NCBI GenBank assembly: GCA_964393525.1
Contig: CAYMTV010000029.1
Coordinates: 1-11,133 of the forward strand
Source of the DNA: CAYMTV01 sp964393525
GTDB lineage: Bacteria; Patescibacteriota; Microgenomatia; Daviesbacterales; UBA10151
Reading direction: 5' to 3'
Length of the DNA stretch: 11,133 nt
Both the position numbers and the translations under genes were made by a program. Shown piece by piece: positions 6,249 to 11,133 of this stretch. Within the stretch, counting starts at the first letter, position 1. Every line of letters begins with the position of its first letter. A model generated the notes under the pieces. The model was given only the letters and a program-made list of their open reading frames with translations, did not search any database and was not told the origin of the DNA.

Positions 6249-7986
6249 TAATCTGTTTTAAATCTTCTACGAAGGACTTTAATTCTATTAAATTTTCACT
6301 TTCACCGCTTTTTGTTCTAATAGAAATTTTCTTATCTTCGACTTCCTTATCTCCTATGATTAACATATATGGAATTTTCTCAAGTTGAGCATCTCTGATC
6401 TTTGCCTGCATTTTTTCACTTCTTTCGTCAATTTCGGCTCGGATATTTGCATCAATTAATTGTTCGAGTACTTTTTGTGCATAATCATTATGTCTATCAG
6501 CAATGGGTATTATTTTTACCTGAATTGGAGATAGCCAGACAGGAAAGCTGCCTGCAAAATGCTCTATTAAAATACCGATAAACCTCTCGAGTGACCCATA
6601 AATGACCCGGTGGATAGCAATCGGTGTTTTTTCCTGCCCATCGGAATCAGTGTATTTCAGGTTAAACCTTAAGGGTTGCTGAAAATCAAGCTGCAAAGTT
6701 CCCATCTGCCACTGTCTACCCAAGGAATCCTTCATTAAGATATCTACTTTCGGCCCGTAAAAAGCACCCTCCCCTTCCGCAACAAAATATTCCTTTCCAG
6801 TTCCCTTAAGGATTGATTCAAGTTCTTTCTCTGCCTTATCCCAAATTTTAGGATCCCCCATAAATTTTTCCGGCCTTGTTCCAAGCCTGAATTTGTATCC
6901 CAGTTTAAAAATTGAGTAAAATTTCTCAACTATTTCAAATAATTTTTCGTACTCTTCTTTAATTAGATTCTTAGTTACAAAAATATGGGCATCATCTTGC
7001 CGAAACTCTCTTACCCGAAATAACCCATTTAGAACTCCAGAAAGTTCATATCTGTGTAAGGGATCAGTATCAGAAAGCCTTAAAGGAAGATCTTTGTATG
7101 AGCGTTTTTTAAAGCCAAAAATTGTCATAGCATTGGGACAGTTCATTGCCTTGATACCGTAAACCTCCCCTTCTCCCATATCCGATACAAACATGTCCTG
7201 CCAGTAGTGATCAAAGTGGCCTGAAGTTATATAAAGCTCTTTTTTGTTTAAAATTGGTGAAAATGTTTCCAGATAACCTCTTTTTTTGTGTTCTTTTCGC
7301 CAAAACTCTAAGAGTTCGTTATAAATAATTACCCCTTTTGGCAGCCAATATGCCATCCCTGGGGAGTTCTCATGAAAAAAAAATAGTTCTAAAGCAGGAC
7401 CTAATTTTTTATGGTCTCTCTTTTTTGCCTCCTCAAGCATTTGCAGATATTCTTCAAGTTCTTTTTTGCTTGGAAAACAAGTCCCGTAAATTCGTGTCAG
7501 CATTTTATTCTTTTCCGACCCTCGCCAATATGCACCTGCAATATTTAAAAGCTTAAATGCACCAATTTCTTCTTTAGGATTTTCGCTGTGGCCTCCTTTA
7601 CAAAGATCTTCAAAATTTCCAGACTTGAAAAGAGTAATTGGTTCTCCTTTTTTTACGATCTCATCAATTAGTTCAAGTTTATAAGGATTATCTTTATAAA
7701 TTTCTATGGCTTCTTTTTCCGAAACTTCTCTGTGCTCAAACCCTACCCAGCTTTTTTTAAGCTCCCCCATTTTATTTTCAATTTTAGGAAAGTCCATCTC
7801 GGAGATCGGCTTTGAAAACTCAAAATCATAATAGAACCCTTCCTCAATTGCAGGACCGATTGTAAGTTTCGTATCCGGCCAAAGCTCTAAAACAGCTGCT
7901 GCCAACAAATGAGCGCATGAGTGCCTTAGGTTATTTAGCGAAGCTAAAGAGCTTTGCTCATTAAGATATTCTTGATCTTTATCCAT
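6232..7986 (-). CDS. thrS: Threonine--tRNA ligase, lacking the TGS domain
   Basis: Class II synthetase charging tRNA-Thr, 584 residues against about 640 for forms with a TGS domain. It starts directly at the editing (SAD) domain: HxxxH at H22/H26, followed by LTIGPAIEEGFYYDF, then C129 and H133 in DLCKGGH and the GAYWRGSEKNKMLTRIYGT signature. The catalytic core has all three zinc ligands, C283 (MNCPNA), H334 (DDAHIF) and H459 (AIHRVIYGS), with motif 2 in FRVREFRQDDAH and motif 3 in GSLERFIGILIEH. The anticodon-binding domain occupies about residues 486-584. The start is supported by AGGGGG nine bases upstream and by the T-box leader that ends there. Expression is probably raised when uncharged tRNA-Thr accumulates. 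It ends in TGA. Confidence 0.97.
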   Translation of the reverse strand: MDKDQEYLNEQSSLASLNNLRHSCAHLLAAAVLELWPDTKLTIGPAIEEGFYYDFEFSKPISEMDFPKIENKMGELKKSWVGFEHREVSEKEAIEIYKDNPYKLELIDEIVKKGEPITLFKSGNFEDLCKGGHSENPKEEIGAFKLLNIAGAYWRGSEKNKMLTRIYGTCFPSKKELEEYLQMLEEAKKRDHKKLGPALELFFFHENSPGMAYWLPKGVIIYNELLEFWRKEHKKRGYLETFSPILNKKELYITSGHFDHYWQDMFVSDMGEGEVYGIKAMNCPNAMTIFGFKKRSYKDLPLRLSDTDPLHRYELSGVLNGLFRVREFRQDDAHIFVTKNLIKEEYEKLFEIVEKFYSIFKLGYKFRLGTRPEKFMGDPKIWDKAEKELESILKGTGKEYFVAEGEGAFYGPKVDILMKDSLGRQWQMGTLQLDFQQPLRFNLKYTDSDGQEKTPIAIHRVIYGSLERFIGILIEHFAGSFPVWLSPIQVKIIPIADRHNDYAQKVLEQLIDANIRAEIDERSEKMQAKIRDAQLEKIPYMLIIGDKEVEDKKISIRTKSGESENLIELKSFVEDLKQIIAEKA

Positions 7987-8129
7987 TAAAAAAGTCCCCC
8001 TCGATCGAAGTTCGATCTTCAGGGACCCAATTTAGGTGGTTCCACCCTGTTTACTTCTCTTTGACTGTTAACGGAAGTTCTACCGAGAAATTCCGGAGGT
8101 GGTGAATCTCCATCAGCACTTCTTGTTAA
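7987..8129 (-). promoter_or_regulatory. T-box riboswitch leader of thrS
   Basis: This RNA leader of about 140 nt senses uncharged tRNA-Thr. Its T-box core on the minus strand is CAGGG-TGGAACC-ACC (8035-8049), close to the consensus AGGGUGGNACCGCG. The antiterminator forms exactly as in the family: CAGGG (8045-8049) pairs with CCCTG (8020-8024), ACC pairs with GGT (8025-8027), and the seven-base TGGAACC bulge is free to bind the tRNA acceptor end. TGGA predicts a U discriminator on tRNA-Thr. Upstream, TTAAC/GTTAA (8125-8129 with 8068-8072) and GAAGT/ACTTC (8118-8122 with 8074-8078) close a Stem I of about 62 nt. Threonine codons ACC at 8101-8103 and 8098-8100 lie in its apical part and are candidate specifiers; the specifier is not settled. 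Stem II and the IIA/B pseudoknot seem absent, making this shorter than most T-boxes. Confidence 0.88.
7988..8026 (-). terminator. T-box terminator hairpin of thrS
   Basis: On the minus strand GTCCC (8022-8026) pairs with GGGAC (7994-7998). A second perfect helix, GATCG/CGATC around AACTT, stacks inside, and six T residues (7988-7993) follow. The 5' arm shares CCC with the antiterminator, so the two structures exclude each other. The 3' arm also contains the G-run that serves as the thrS ribosome-binding site, so the folded hairpin would block translation as well as transcription. Confidence 0.85.
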
Positions 8130-8131
8130 AA

Positions 8132-8160
8132 ATTTTACTTCCAACCATCTTATAAGTCAA
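8132..8160 (-). promoter_or_regulatory. Promoter of the thrS T-box transcript
   Basis: On the minus strand -35 TTGACT (8155-8160), a 17-bp spacer and -10 TAAAAT (8132-8137); each hexamer matches the sigma-70-type consensus at five of six bases. The predicted start near 8125-8126 coincides with the 5' base of T-box Stem I. The -35 begins three bases after the stop codon of the upstream small gene. Confidence 0.8.
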
Positions 8161-8163
8161 GGA

Positions 8164-8403
8164 TTACCTGATGGGAAATCTTCTTGACTCAACATAATCC
8201 ACAATTTGGCTGACAAAATCACCAATTACTGGAACAAATCCAATAGTTCGCAGGATTGATAAAACTAGAGCTACAACTAAGGTAGCGCCAATCACAGACC
8301 CAACTCCCCAAGCTATTCCTCCCAAGAGATTTTTCCAGATGATTTTCCTATTGCTTAAGAATACTTTAGCTGTAAACCTGTCAATGTTTTCATCATCAAC
8401 CAT
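8164..8403 (-). CDS. Small membrane protein, DUF5665-like
   Basis: A 79-residue protein with a charged N-terminus (MVDDENIDRF), a basic-aromatic segment (RKIIWKN), and one glycine-rich transmembrane helix at about residues 26-52 (LLGGIAWGVGSVIGATLVVA). A short amphipathic tail follows (GFVPVIGDFVSQIVDYVES). The W-x-N-hydrophobic-GGIAWGVGS-IGATL pattern resembles the DUF5665 family common in CPR and Firmicutes; its function is unknown. The ATG at 8401-8403 is preferred over the longer opening at 8499 because the latter overlaps the Pmp3 gene and the extra residues look non-conserved. It starts 17 bp after the Pmp3 stop, so the two probably share a transcript. No strong ribosome-binding site is visible. 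The family assignment is from memory of the pattern. Confidence 0.75.
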   Translation of the reverse strand: MVDDENIDRFTAKVFLSNRKIIWKNLLGGIAWGVGSVIGATLVVALVLSILRTIGFVPVIGDFVSQIVDYVESRRFPIR

Positions 8404-8420
8404 TGTATTTCTATGATAGA

Positions 8421-8594
8421 CTAAAAAAACAAAACTATCCAGATTGCATGGAGTATTCCTGGCAGATATCCAATTAAGGTTAAAATTAAATTCACCCAAA
8501 AATGAAATGTTAAACCCACTTTTAGAAAAACAGCCAAAGGTGGCAAAAGGATTGCAATAATCAGCATTAACAGGAGGTTAGTTGTGATTACCAT
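8421..8594 (-). CDS. Pmp3/YqaE family small membrane protein
   Basis: A 57-residue hydrophobic protein of the UPF0057/Pmp3 (YqaE, stress-response) family. Two membrane segments flank a conserved turn: LIIAILLPPLAVFLKVGL, then FHFWVNLILTLIGYLPGIL followed by HAIWIVLFF. The LPPLAVFL and LTLIGYLPGI-HAIW signatures and the length fit the family well. Family members influence membrane potential or salt tolerance in yeast and plants; the bacterial role is not settled. The ATG at 8592-8594 lies only 3 nt after the CCA end of tRNA-Val and has no Shine-Dalgarno. An internal ATG at 8565-8567 would trim nine residues and also lacks one. It is likely co-transcribed with the tRNA and released by tRNA 3' processing as a nearly leaderless mRNA. 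It ends in TAG. Confidence 0.88.
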   Translation of the reverse strand: MVITTNLLLMLIIAILLPPLAVFLKVGLTFHFWVNLILTLIGYLPGILHAIWIVLFF

Positions 8595-8597
8595 AAC

Positions 8598-8674
8598 TGG
8601 TGGGCGGTACAGGGCTCGAACCTGTGAACCTTCCGCACGTCAAGCGGACGCTCTACCAACTGAGCTAACCGCCC
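8598..8674 (-). tRNA. tRNA-Val (anticodon GAC), CCA encoded
   Basis: Full cloverleaf on the minus strand: acceptor GGGCGGT/ACCGCCC, D-stem GCTC/GAGC, anticodon stem TCCGC/GCGGA around TTGACGT (anticodon GAC, reading GUC and GUU), T-stem ACAGG/CCTGT with TTCGAGC loop, discriminator A. The CCA end is encoded at 8598-8600. The Pmp3 gene begins 3 nt further on. Confidence 0.97.
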
Positions 8675-8687
8675 ATTTGTAGTGGCA

Positions 8688-8696
8688 ATTTTAACA
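8688..8696 (-). promoter_or_regulatory. Candidate tRNA-Val promoter (extended -10)
   Basis: On the minus strand TG-T-TAAAAT lies in the 39-bp gap between the 348-aa gene and tRNA-Val. Transcription would start near 8681, about 7 nt before the tRNA 5' end. No good -35 is visible at 16-18 bp, which is acceptable for an extended -10 promoter. Confidence 0.5.
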
Positions 8697-8713
8697 CAGA
8701 ATATATTGAAACT

Positions 8714-9760
8714 CTACCCTATTAACTTGGTTACCTGGTTGTCTGAGGATCCGGCTTTTTCCAGGTTAAAATCTACATTTGGACCCTTTTTAGAGGGTTT
8801 TTTCCCGGAAGCTTTTACTGTCTTGGCTTTCTTCTCTTTTTCCAGATCAGCTTTTCTTTTCTCTATCATCCCGATTGCCGTAAATTCCTCATGATATTCA
8901 TCCGATACATCTGAGAAGTTTAGATTTCTCATTGTTCTCTCCCCGCTTAAAAATTTGTTAACTGAAGCTATGTCAAGCCCGGAAATCCCCAATCTTTCCC
9001 TGTTAGCATCCCTTTCCAGTCTCACCTGTTCACGGTATTTTGCGAGAGCCTCTTTTAGAAGCTCAAAGAAGCGTTTCTTATTTTCGGTTTTTTCCTTCTC
9101 TTTTTTTTCGTTTTCCTCTTTGGCTTTTTGTTCCTCAGCCGTAAGCGGTCTTTTGTAGCTTTCATTAACAAGCTCAAAAATGCTGCCAAAAAAGTTTTTG
9201 GAAAAAGAGAGAACTTCTTCTAGAGCCTGGGAAATCCCTTTAAAATAGCTGCTTTTTATAAGTTTTTCAACTATATTGGTTTTTTCCTCAGTTTGATCTT
9301 CAAGTTGTGGTTTTAAATCTAGGATAGCTTCATGGGGTTCGTGAGTAGTCTTAGTTTCTTCATTAAAGCTGAAAGTAATAGAGTCTCCCTCGGGTTTTGC
9401 AAAAACAATTCCACCTCTTGCTTCAAACTTTGAGTTTTCAAATTTTGAGGAATTAGGGTTTTGAATAATTTCCTGTGTTTTGGTTGGGATATATTCTTTT
9501 CCCTGAGCTGCATAAATTATTTTTAATGCCTCATCAATTTTTTGCTTATGATTTTCCGGTACTACTTGGACATTTTGGGAGGGAATGACGTCGGCTCTTA
9601 CGATTTGGATATTTTGGGTAAGCCAAGCAGTCCAACTCGCCGAGCTTTCTTGTAAAGTGCTTTTATTGGAATAGCCACCAGACTGACTCGAACTTAAGGT
9701 TTCCTCAGACGAGGGATTGGTATATGATCTATAACTTCCTTGTGCTGCTCCATTTGCCAT
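8714..9760 (-). CDS. Protein of unknown function, charged and coiled-coil rich
   Basis: A 348-residue protein that I do not recognise. There is no signal peptide or clear membrane helix. Residues 1-45 are Ser/Gln/Gly-rich and probably disordered. A moderately hydrophobic stretch follows (about 43-70), then a mixed middle region containing a short repeat-derived insert (about 105-114). Helical segments occupy 160-205, a Lys/Glu coiled coil about 205-250, and a compact-looking block about 250-300 (ERLGISGLDIASVNKFLSGE, then DEYHEEFTAIGMIEKRKADL). The tail is basic and probably disordered (KKAKTVKASGKKPSKKGP). A scaffold or nucleic-acid-associated role would fit the charge, but nothing proves it. 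It stands alone between two tRNA genes with its own promoter, and the ATG falls where transcription should begin, so the mRNA looks leaderless. It ends in TAG. Confidence 0.82.
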   Translation of the reverse strand: MANGAAQGSYRSYTNPSSEETLSSSQSGGYSNKSTLQESSASWTAWLTQNIQIVRADVIPSQNVQVVPENHKQKIDEALKIIYAAQGKEYIPTKTQEIIQNPNSSKFENSKFEARGGIVFAKPEGDSITFSFNEETKTTHEPHEAILDLKPQLEDQTEEKTNIVEKLIKSSYFKGISQALEEVLSFSKNFFGSIFELVNESYKRPLTAEEQKAKEENEKKEKEKTENKKRFFELLKEALAKYREQVRLERDANRERLGISGLDIASVNKFLSGERTMRNLNFSDVSDEYHEEFTAIGMIEKRKADLEKEKKAKTVKASGKKPSKKGPNVDFNLEKAGSSDNQVTKLIG

Positions 9761-9766
9761 AGTCGT

Positions 9767-9775
9767 ATTATATCA
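9767..9775 (-). promoter_or_regulatory. Extended -10 promoter giving a leaderless mRNA
   Basis: On the minus strand TG-A-TATAAT is a perfect extended -10 (hexamer 9767-9772). The -35 at 17 bp, TTGTAG, is weak. Six bases separate the hexamer from the ATG of the 348-aa gene, so the predicted +1 is the A of the start codon at 9760. No Shine-Dalgarno is present. Confidence 0.65.
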
Positions 9776-9807
9776 CTTTTAAGTTCATCCTACAAACTAT
9801 GGGTTAG

Positions 9808-9889
9808 TGCCCAAGAGAGGACTCGAACCTCCACGCCTTTTAGGCAATAGGTCCTAAACCTATCGTGTATACCATTTCACCACTTGGGC
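9808..9889 (-). tRNA. tRNA-Leu (anticodon UAG), no encoded CCA
   Basis: Class II tRNA on the minus strand: acceptor GCCCAAG/CTTGGGC, D-arm GTG/CAC, anticodon stem ATAGG/CCTAT around TTTAGGA (anticodon TAG, reading CUN), long variable arm GCCT-AAAA-GGC, T-stem GGAGG/CCTCT with TTCGAGT loop, discriminator A at 9808. The next bases are CTA, so CCA must be added by a nucleotidyltransferase. It lies 41 bp after gatD. Confidence 0.96.
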
Positions 9890-9910
9890 GCAATACAGCA
9901 AAACAAATGT

Positions 9911-9919
9911 ATTTTACCA
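9911..9919 (-). promoter_or_regulatory. Candidate tRNA-Leu promoter (extended -10)
   Basis: On the minus strand TG-G-TAAAAT lies in the gatD to tRNA-Leu gap, with a weak TTGGTT about 16 bp upstream. The predicted start near 9904 is about 15 nt before the tRNA 5' end. The tRNA may instead be read through from murT-gatD, as no terminator separates them. Confidence 0.4.
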
Positions 9920-9930
9920 GAATGAGGGAA

Positions 9931-10647
9931 TTAACCAAAGAGAGAGACTGCTTTGTCGTGAGCCTTATTTTCTAAAGCATTATCAATCTCTTCCAATTTA
10001 ATCTCCTTACCGTATTTTACTTCCAGTGCCTTTTTAATTAACCAGTCTGCCAAAACCGGATTTTTAGGCAAAAGCGATCCATGCATGTAACAACCAATGG
10101 CATTTTTATAGATACAACCCTCAGTTTTATCCTCTCCATTATTACCAAAGCCTTTTATTACTTTTCCTAAGGGACTTGCGCCTTTTTCCAAGAAGGTTTT
10201 CCCTGAGTGGTTTTCAAATCCAATCAGCTTGCCAAAATTACTCTCTATAACCAAATTCCTAATCATTCTTATATCCGAAGCATGGGTGTATGCAGGGAAA
10301 AGACCAATCCCGGGCAATTTTGGGCCATTTTGAGGCCTGTAGTACTGTCCCAGAAGCTGATACCCTCCGCATACAGAAAGCAATGGGACACCCTTTTCTA
10401 CGTCTTTTTTCAAGACAGATTCTTTTTTTGAAAGGTCTTTTGAAACAATGGTTTGCGATTGGTCCTGTCCCCCACCAAAAAAATAGATATCATATTGGCC
10501 GGATTTTAGAACGTCGCCGGTCGAGATATTATTTACACTGCAATCTATTCCCCTCCACTGGCATCTTTTTTGTAGTGCAATAATATTTCCGGTATCACCG
10601 TAAATATTCATTAAATCCCCGTATAAATAGCCAATATGAATCTTCAT
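9931..10647 (-). CDS. gatD: Lipid II isoglutaminyl synthase, glutaminase subunit GatD
   Basis: A CobB/CobQ-type class I glutamine amidotransferase that supplies ammonia to MurT, which amidates the D-Glu of lipid II to D-isoglutamine in the cytoplasm. It has 238 residues from the ATG at 10645-10647. The N-terminus has the family pattern HIGYLYGDLMNIYGDTGNI. The nucleophile is C93 in LLSVCGGYQLLG, the catalytic histidine is H189 in GCYMHGSLLPKNP, and an FFGGGQDQ loop lies at 56-63. These positions closely track Staphylococcus aureus GatD. The start is preferred over one five codons upstream because it overlaps the murT stop as TAATG and has GGAGGG seven to eight bases before it. The murT-gatD pairing confirms the role. 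It ends in TAA. Confidence 0.95.
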   Translation of the reverse strand: MKIHIGYLYGDLMNIYGDTGNIIALQKRCQWRGIDCSVNNISTGDVLKSGQYDIYFFGGGQDQSQTIVSKDLSKKESVLKKDVEKGVPLLSVCGGYQLLGQYYRPQNGPKLPGIGLFPAYTHASDIRMIRNLVIESNFGKLIGFENHSGKTFLEKGASPLGKVIKGFGNNGEDKTEGCIYKNAIGCYMHGSLLPKNPVLADWLIKKALEVKYGKEIKLEEIDNALENKAHDKAVSLFG

Positions 10648-11132
10648 TAGTCTTCCCTCCAATAGTGGCTTTTATGGCCTTCACTAACTAATATCTCCTG
10701 CACTTTTAACATTGCCGTATATGTTGGAAGTATGAATAAACTTCCCTCAAGTCCACTTTTACCCATCTTAAAAGCTTGCATTAAGTCCGGCTCAATTTCT
10801 AAATTTTTTAATTCAAATCCGCCGTATTTAAGTCTTAATGCCAAATCTTCCGCCCTTTTGCCGGAACAGATTATCTCCCTAGGGGAAATTTTATTGAGCA
10901 ATTCAAACTGCGCATCCCAGATCCAGGAAACATCGGTTCCATCGGCGAAATTATCGTTTAGGGCAATTAAAACTTTGTCATTTTTCTTAATAACTTTAGC
11001 CAGTGTTTGAAAAACCAGGCTTGCTCCGGCTGGATTTTTTATAAGAAAAATAAAGGCCTCTTTGCCTTGTCCGATATTTGTTTTTTCAACCCTTCCAAAT
11101 GCCGGCGAATACGATTTTAAAGTATCCGAAAT
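10647..11132 (-). CDS. murT: Lipid II isoglutaminyl synthase MurT, C-terminal part
   Basis: The C-terminal 161 residues of the Mur-ligase-like partner of GatD, running off the right edge of the window. In frame the sequence reads SYSPAFGRVEK, then FLIKNPAGASLVFQTL, LIALNDNFADGTDVSWIWDA and finally the DUF1727 domain (EIICSGKRAEDLALRLKYGG, ending SHYWRED). The FGRVE, NPAG and N-D-N-ADG-DVSW-WD signatures are typical of MurT. The ATP-binding central domain and the zinc-ribbon cysteines lie outside the window. The apparent TTG start at 10901 is internal and should not be used. It ends in TAA, sharing one base with the gatD ATG, so the two subunits are co-translated. Confidence 0.94.
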   Translation of the reverse strand: MSDTLKSYSPAFGRVEKTNIGQGKEAFIFLIKNPAGASLVFQTLAKVIKKNDKVLIALNDNFADGTDVSWIWDAQFELLNKISPREIICSGKRAEDLALRLKYGGFELKNLEIEPDLMQAFKMGKSGLEGSLFILPTYTAMLKVQEILVSEGHKSHYWRED

Positions 11133-11133
11133 T

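Noticed and set aside
8164..8499. 111-aa version of the DUF5665-like protein
   Set aside because: The extra 32 residues overlap the Pmp3 gene in another frame and do not look like the family; the ATG at 8403 fits better.
9761..9770. TAATACGACT on the minus strand matches the first 10 bases of the T7 promoter/primer site
   Set aside because: The match stops there; the CACTATAGG part is missing. The bases are explained by an extended -10 element and start context, and there is no vector sequence around them.
10647..10901. Stand-alone 84-aa ORF starting with TTG at 10901
   Set aside because: The frame is open upstream to the window edge and encodes clear MurT motifs, so this is only the end of murT.
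1..11133. CRISPR array, mobile element, phage or defence cassette
   Set aside because: Reading both strands showed no regularly spaced direct repeats, transposase or integrase motifs, or attachment-like duplications; the content is core housekeeping genes.

Overview
The window looks like an AT-rich chromosomal contig end from a Patescibacteria (CPR) bacterium, most likely in the Microgenomates. This placement is inferred from stripped-down housekeeping proteins (ThrRS without a TGS domain, PheT without its N-terminal OB-fold and C-terminal FDX-ACB domains), very tight packing, and small CPR-type membrane genes. TGA, TAG and TAA all end genes here, so the standard bacterial code applies and the UGA-glycine code of Gracilibacteria/Absconditabacteria does not.

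Layout. Bases 1-49 are not genomic: they are Illumina adapter carrying an 8-nt index. Bases 50-1935 (+) are the 3' part of a class A penicillin-binding protein. Everything after that is on the minus strand. Read in transcription order from the right edge, it contains: the C-terminal part of murT, overlapping gatD (lipid II isoglutaminyl synthase); tRNA-Leu(UAG); a 348-aa protein of unknown function that appears to be leaderless; tRNA-Val(GAC); a Pmp3/YqaE membrane peptide that begins 3 nt after the tRNA; a small DUF5665-like membrane protein; then a promoter and a T-box riboswitch feeding thrS. The classic translation cluster thrS-infC-rpmI-rplT-pheS-pheT follows. A possible 87-aa cysteine-containing ORF, coupled to pheT by ATGA, ends convergently inside the PBP gene.

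Main points of interest. (1) A complete but short T-box leader precedes thrS, with promoter, Stem I closing helix, antiterminator bulge and terminator that also contains the thrS ribosome-binding site. (2) infC appears to start with ATA behind a strong Shine-Dalgarno, recalling the AUU start of E. coli infC. (3) pheS is interrupted by a single in-frame TAG between its N-terminal arm and its catalytic domain. (4) Several minus-strand promoters share a TG-n-TAAAAT or TG-n-TATAAT extended -10.

The genes serve two jobs: cell-wall synthesis (PBP, MurT/GatD) and translation (three tRNA-synthetase genes, IF3, L35, L20, two tRNAs). No mobile element, CRISPR array or defence system is visible, and no gene-free stretch reaches 300 bases; the longest is the thrS leader.
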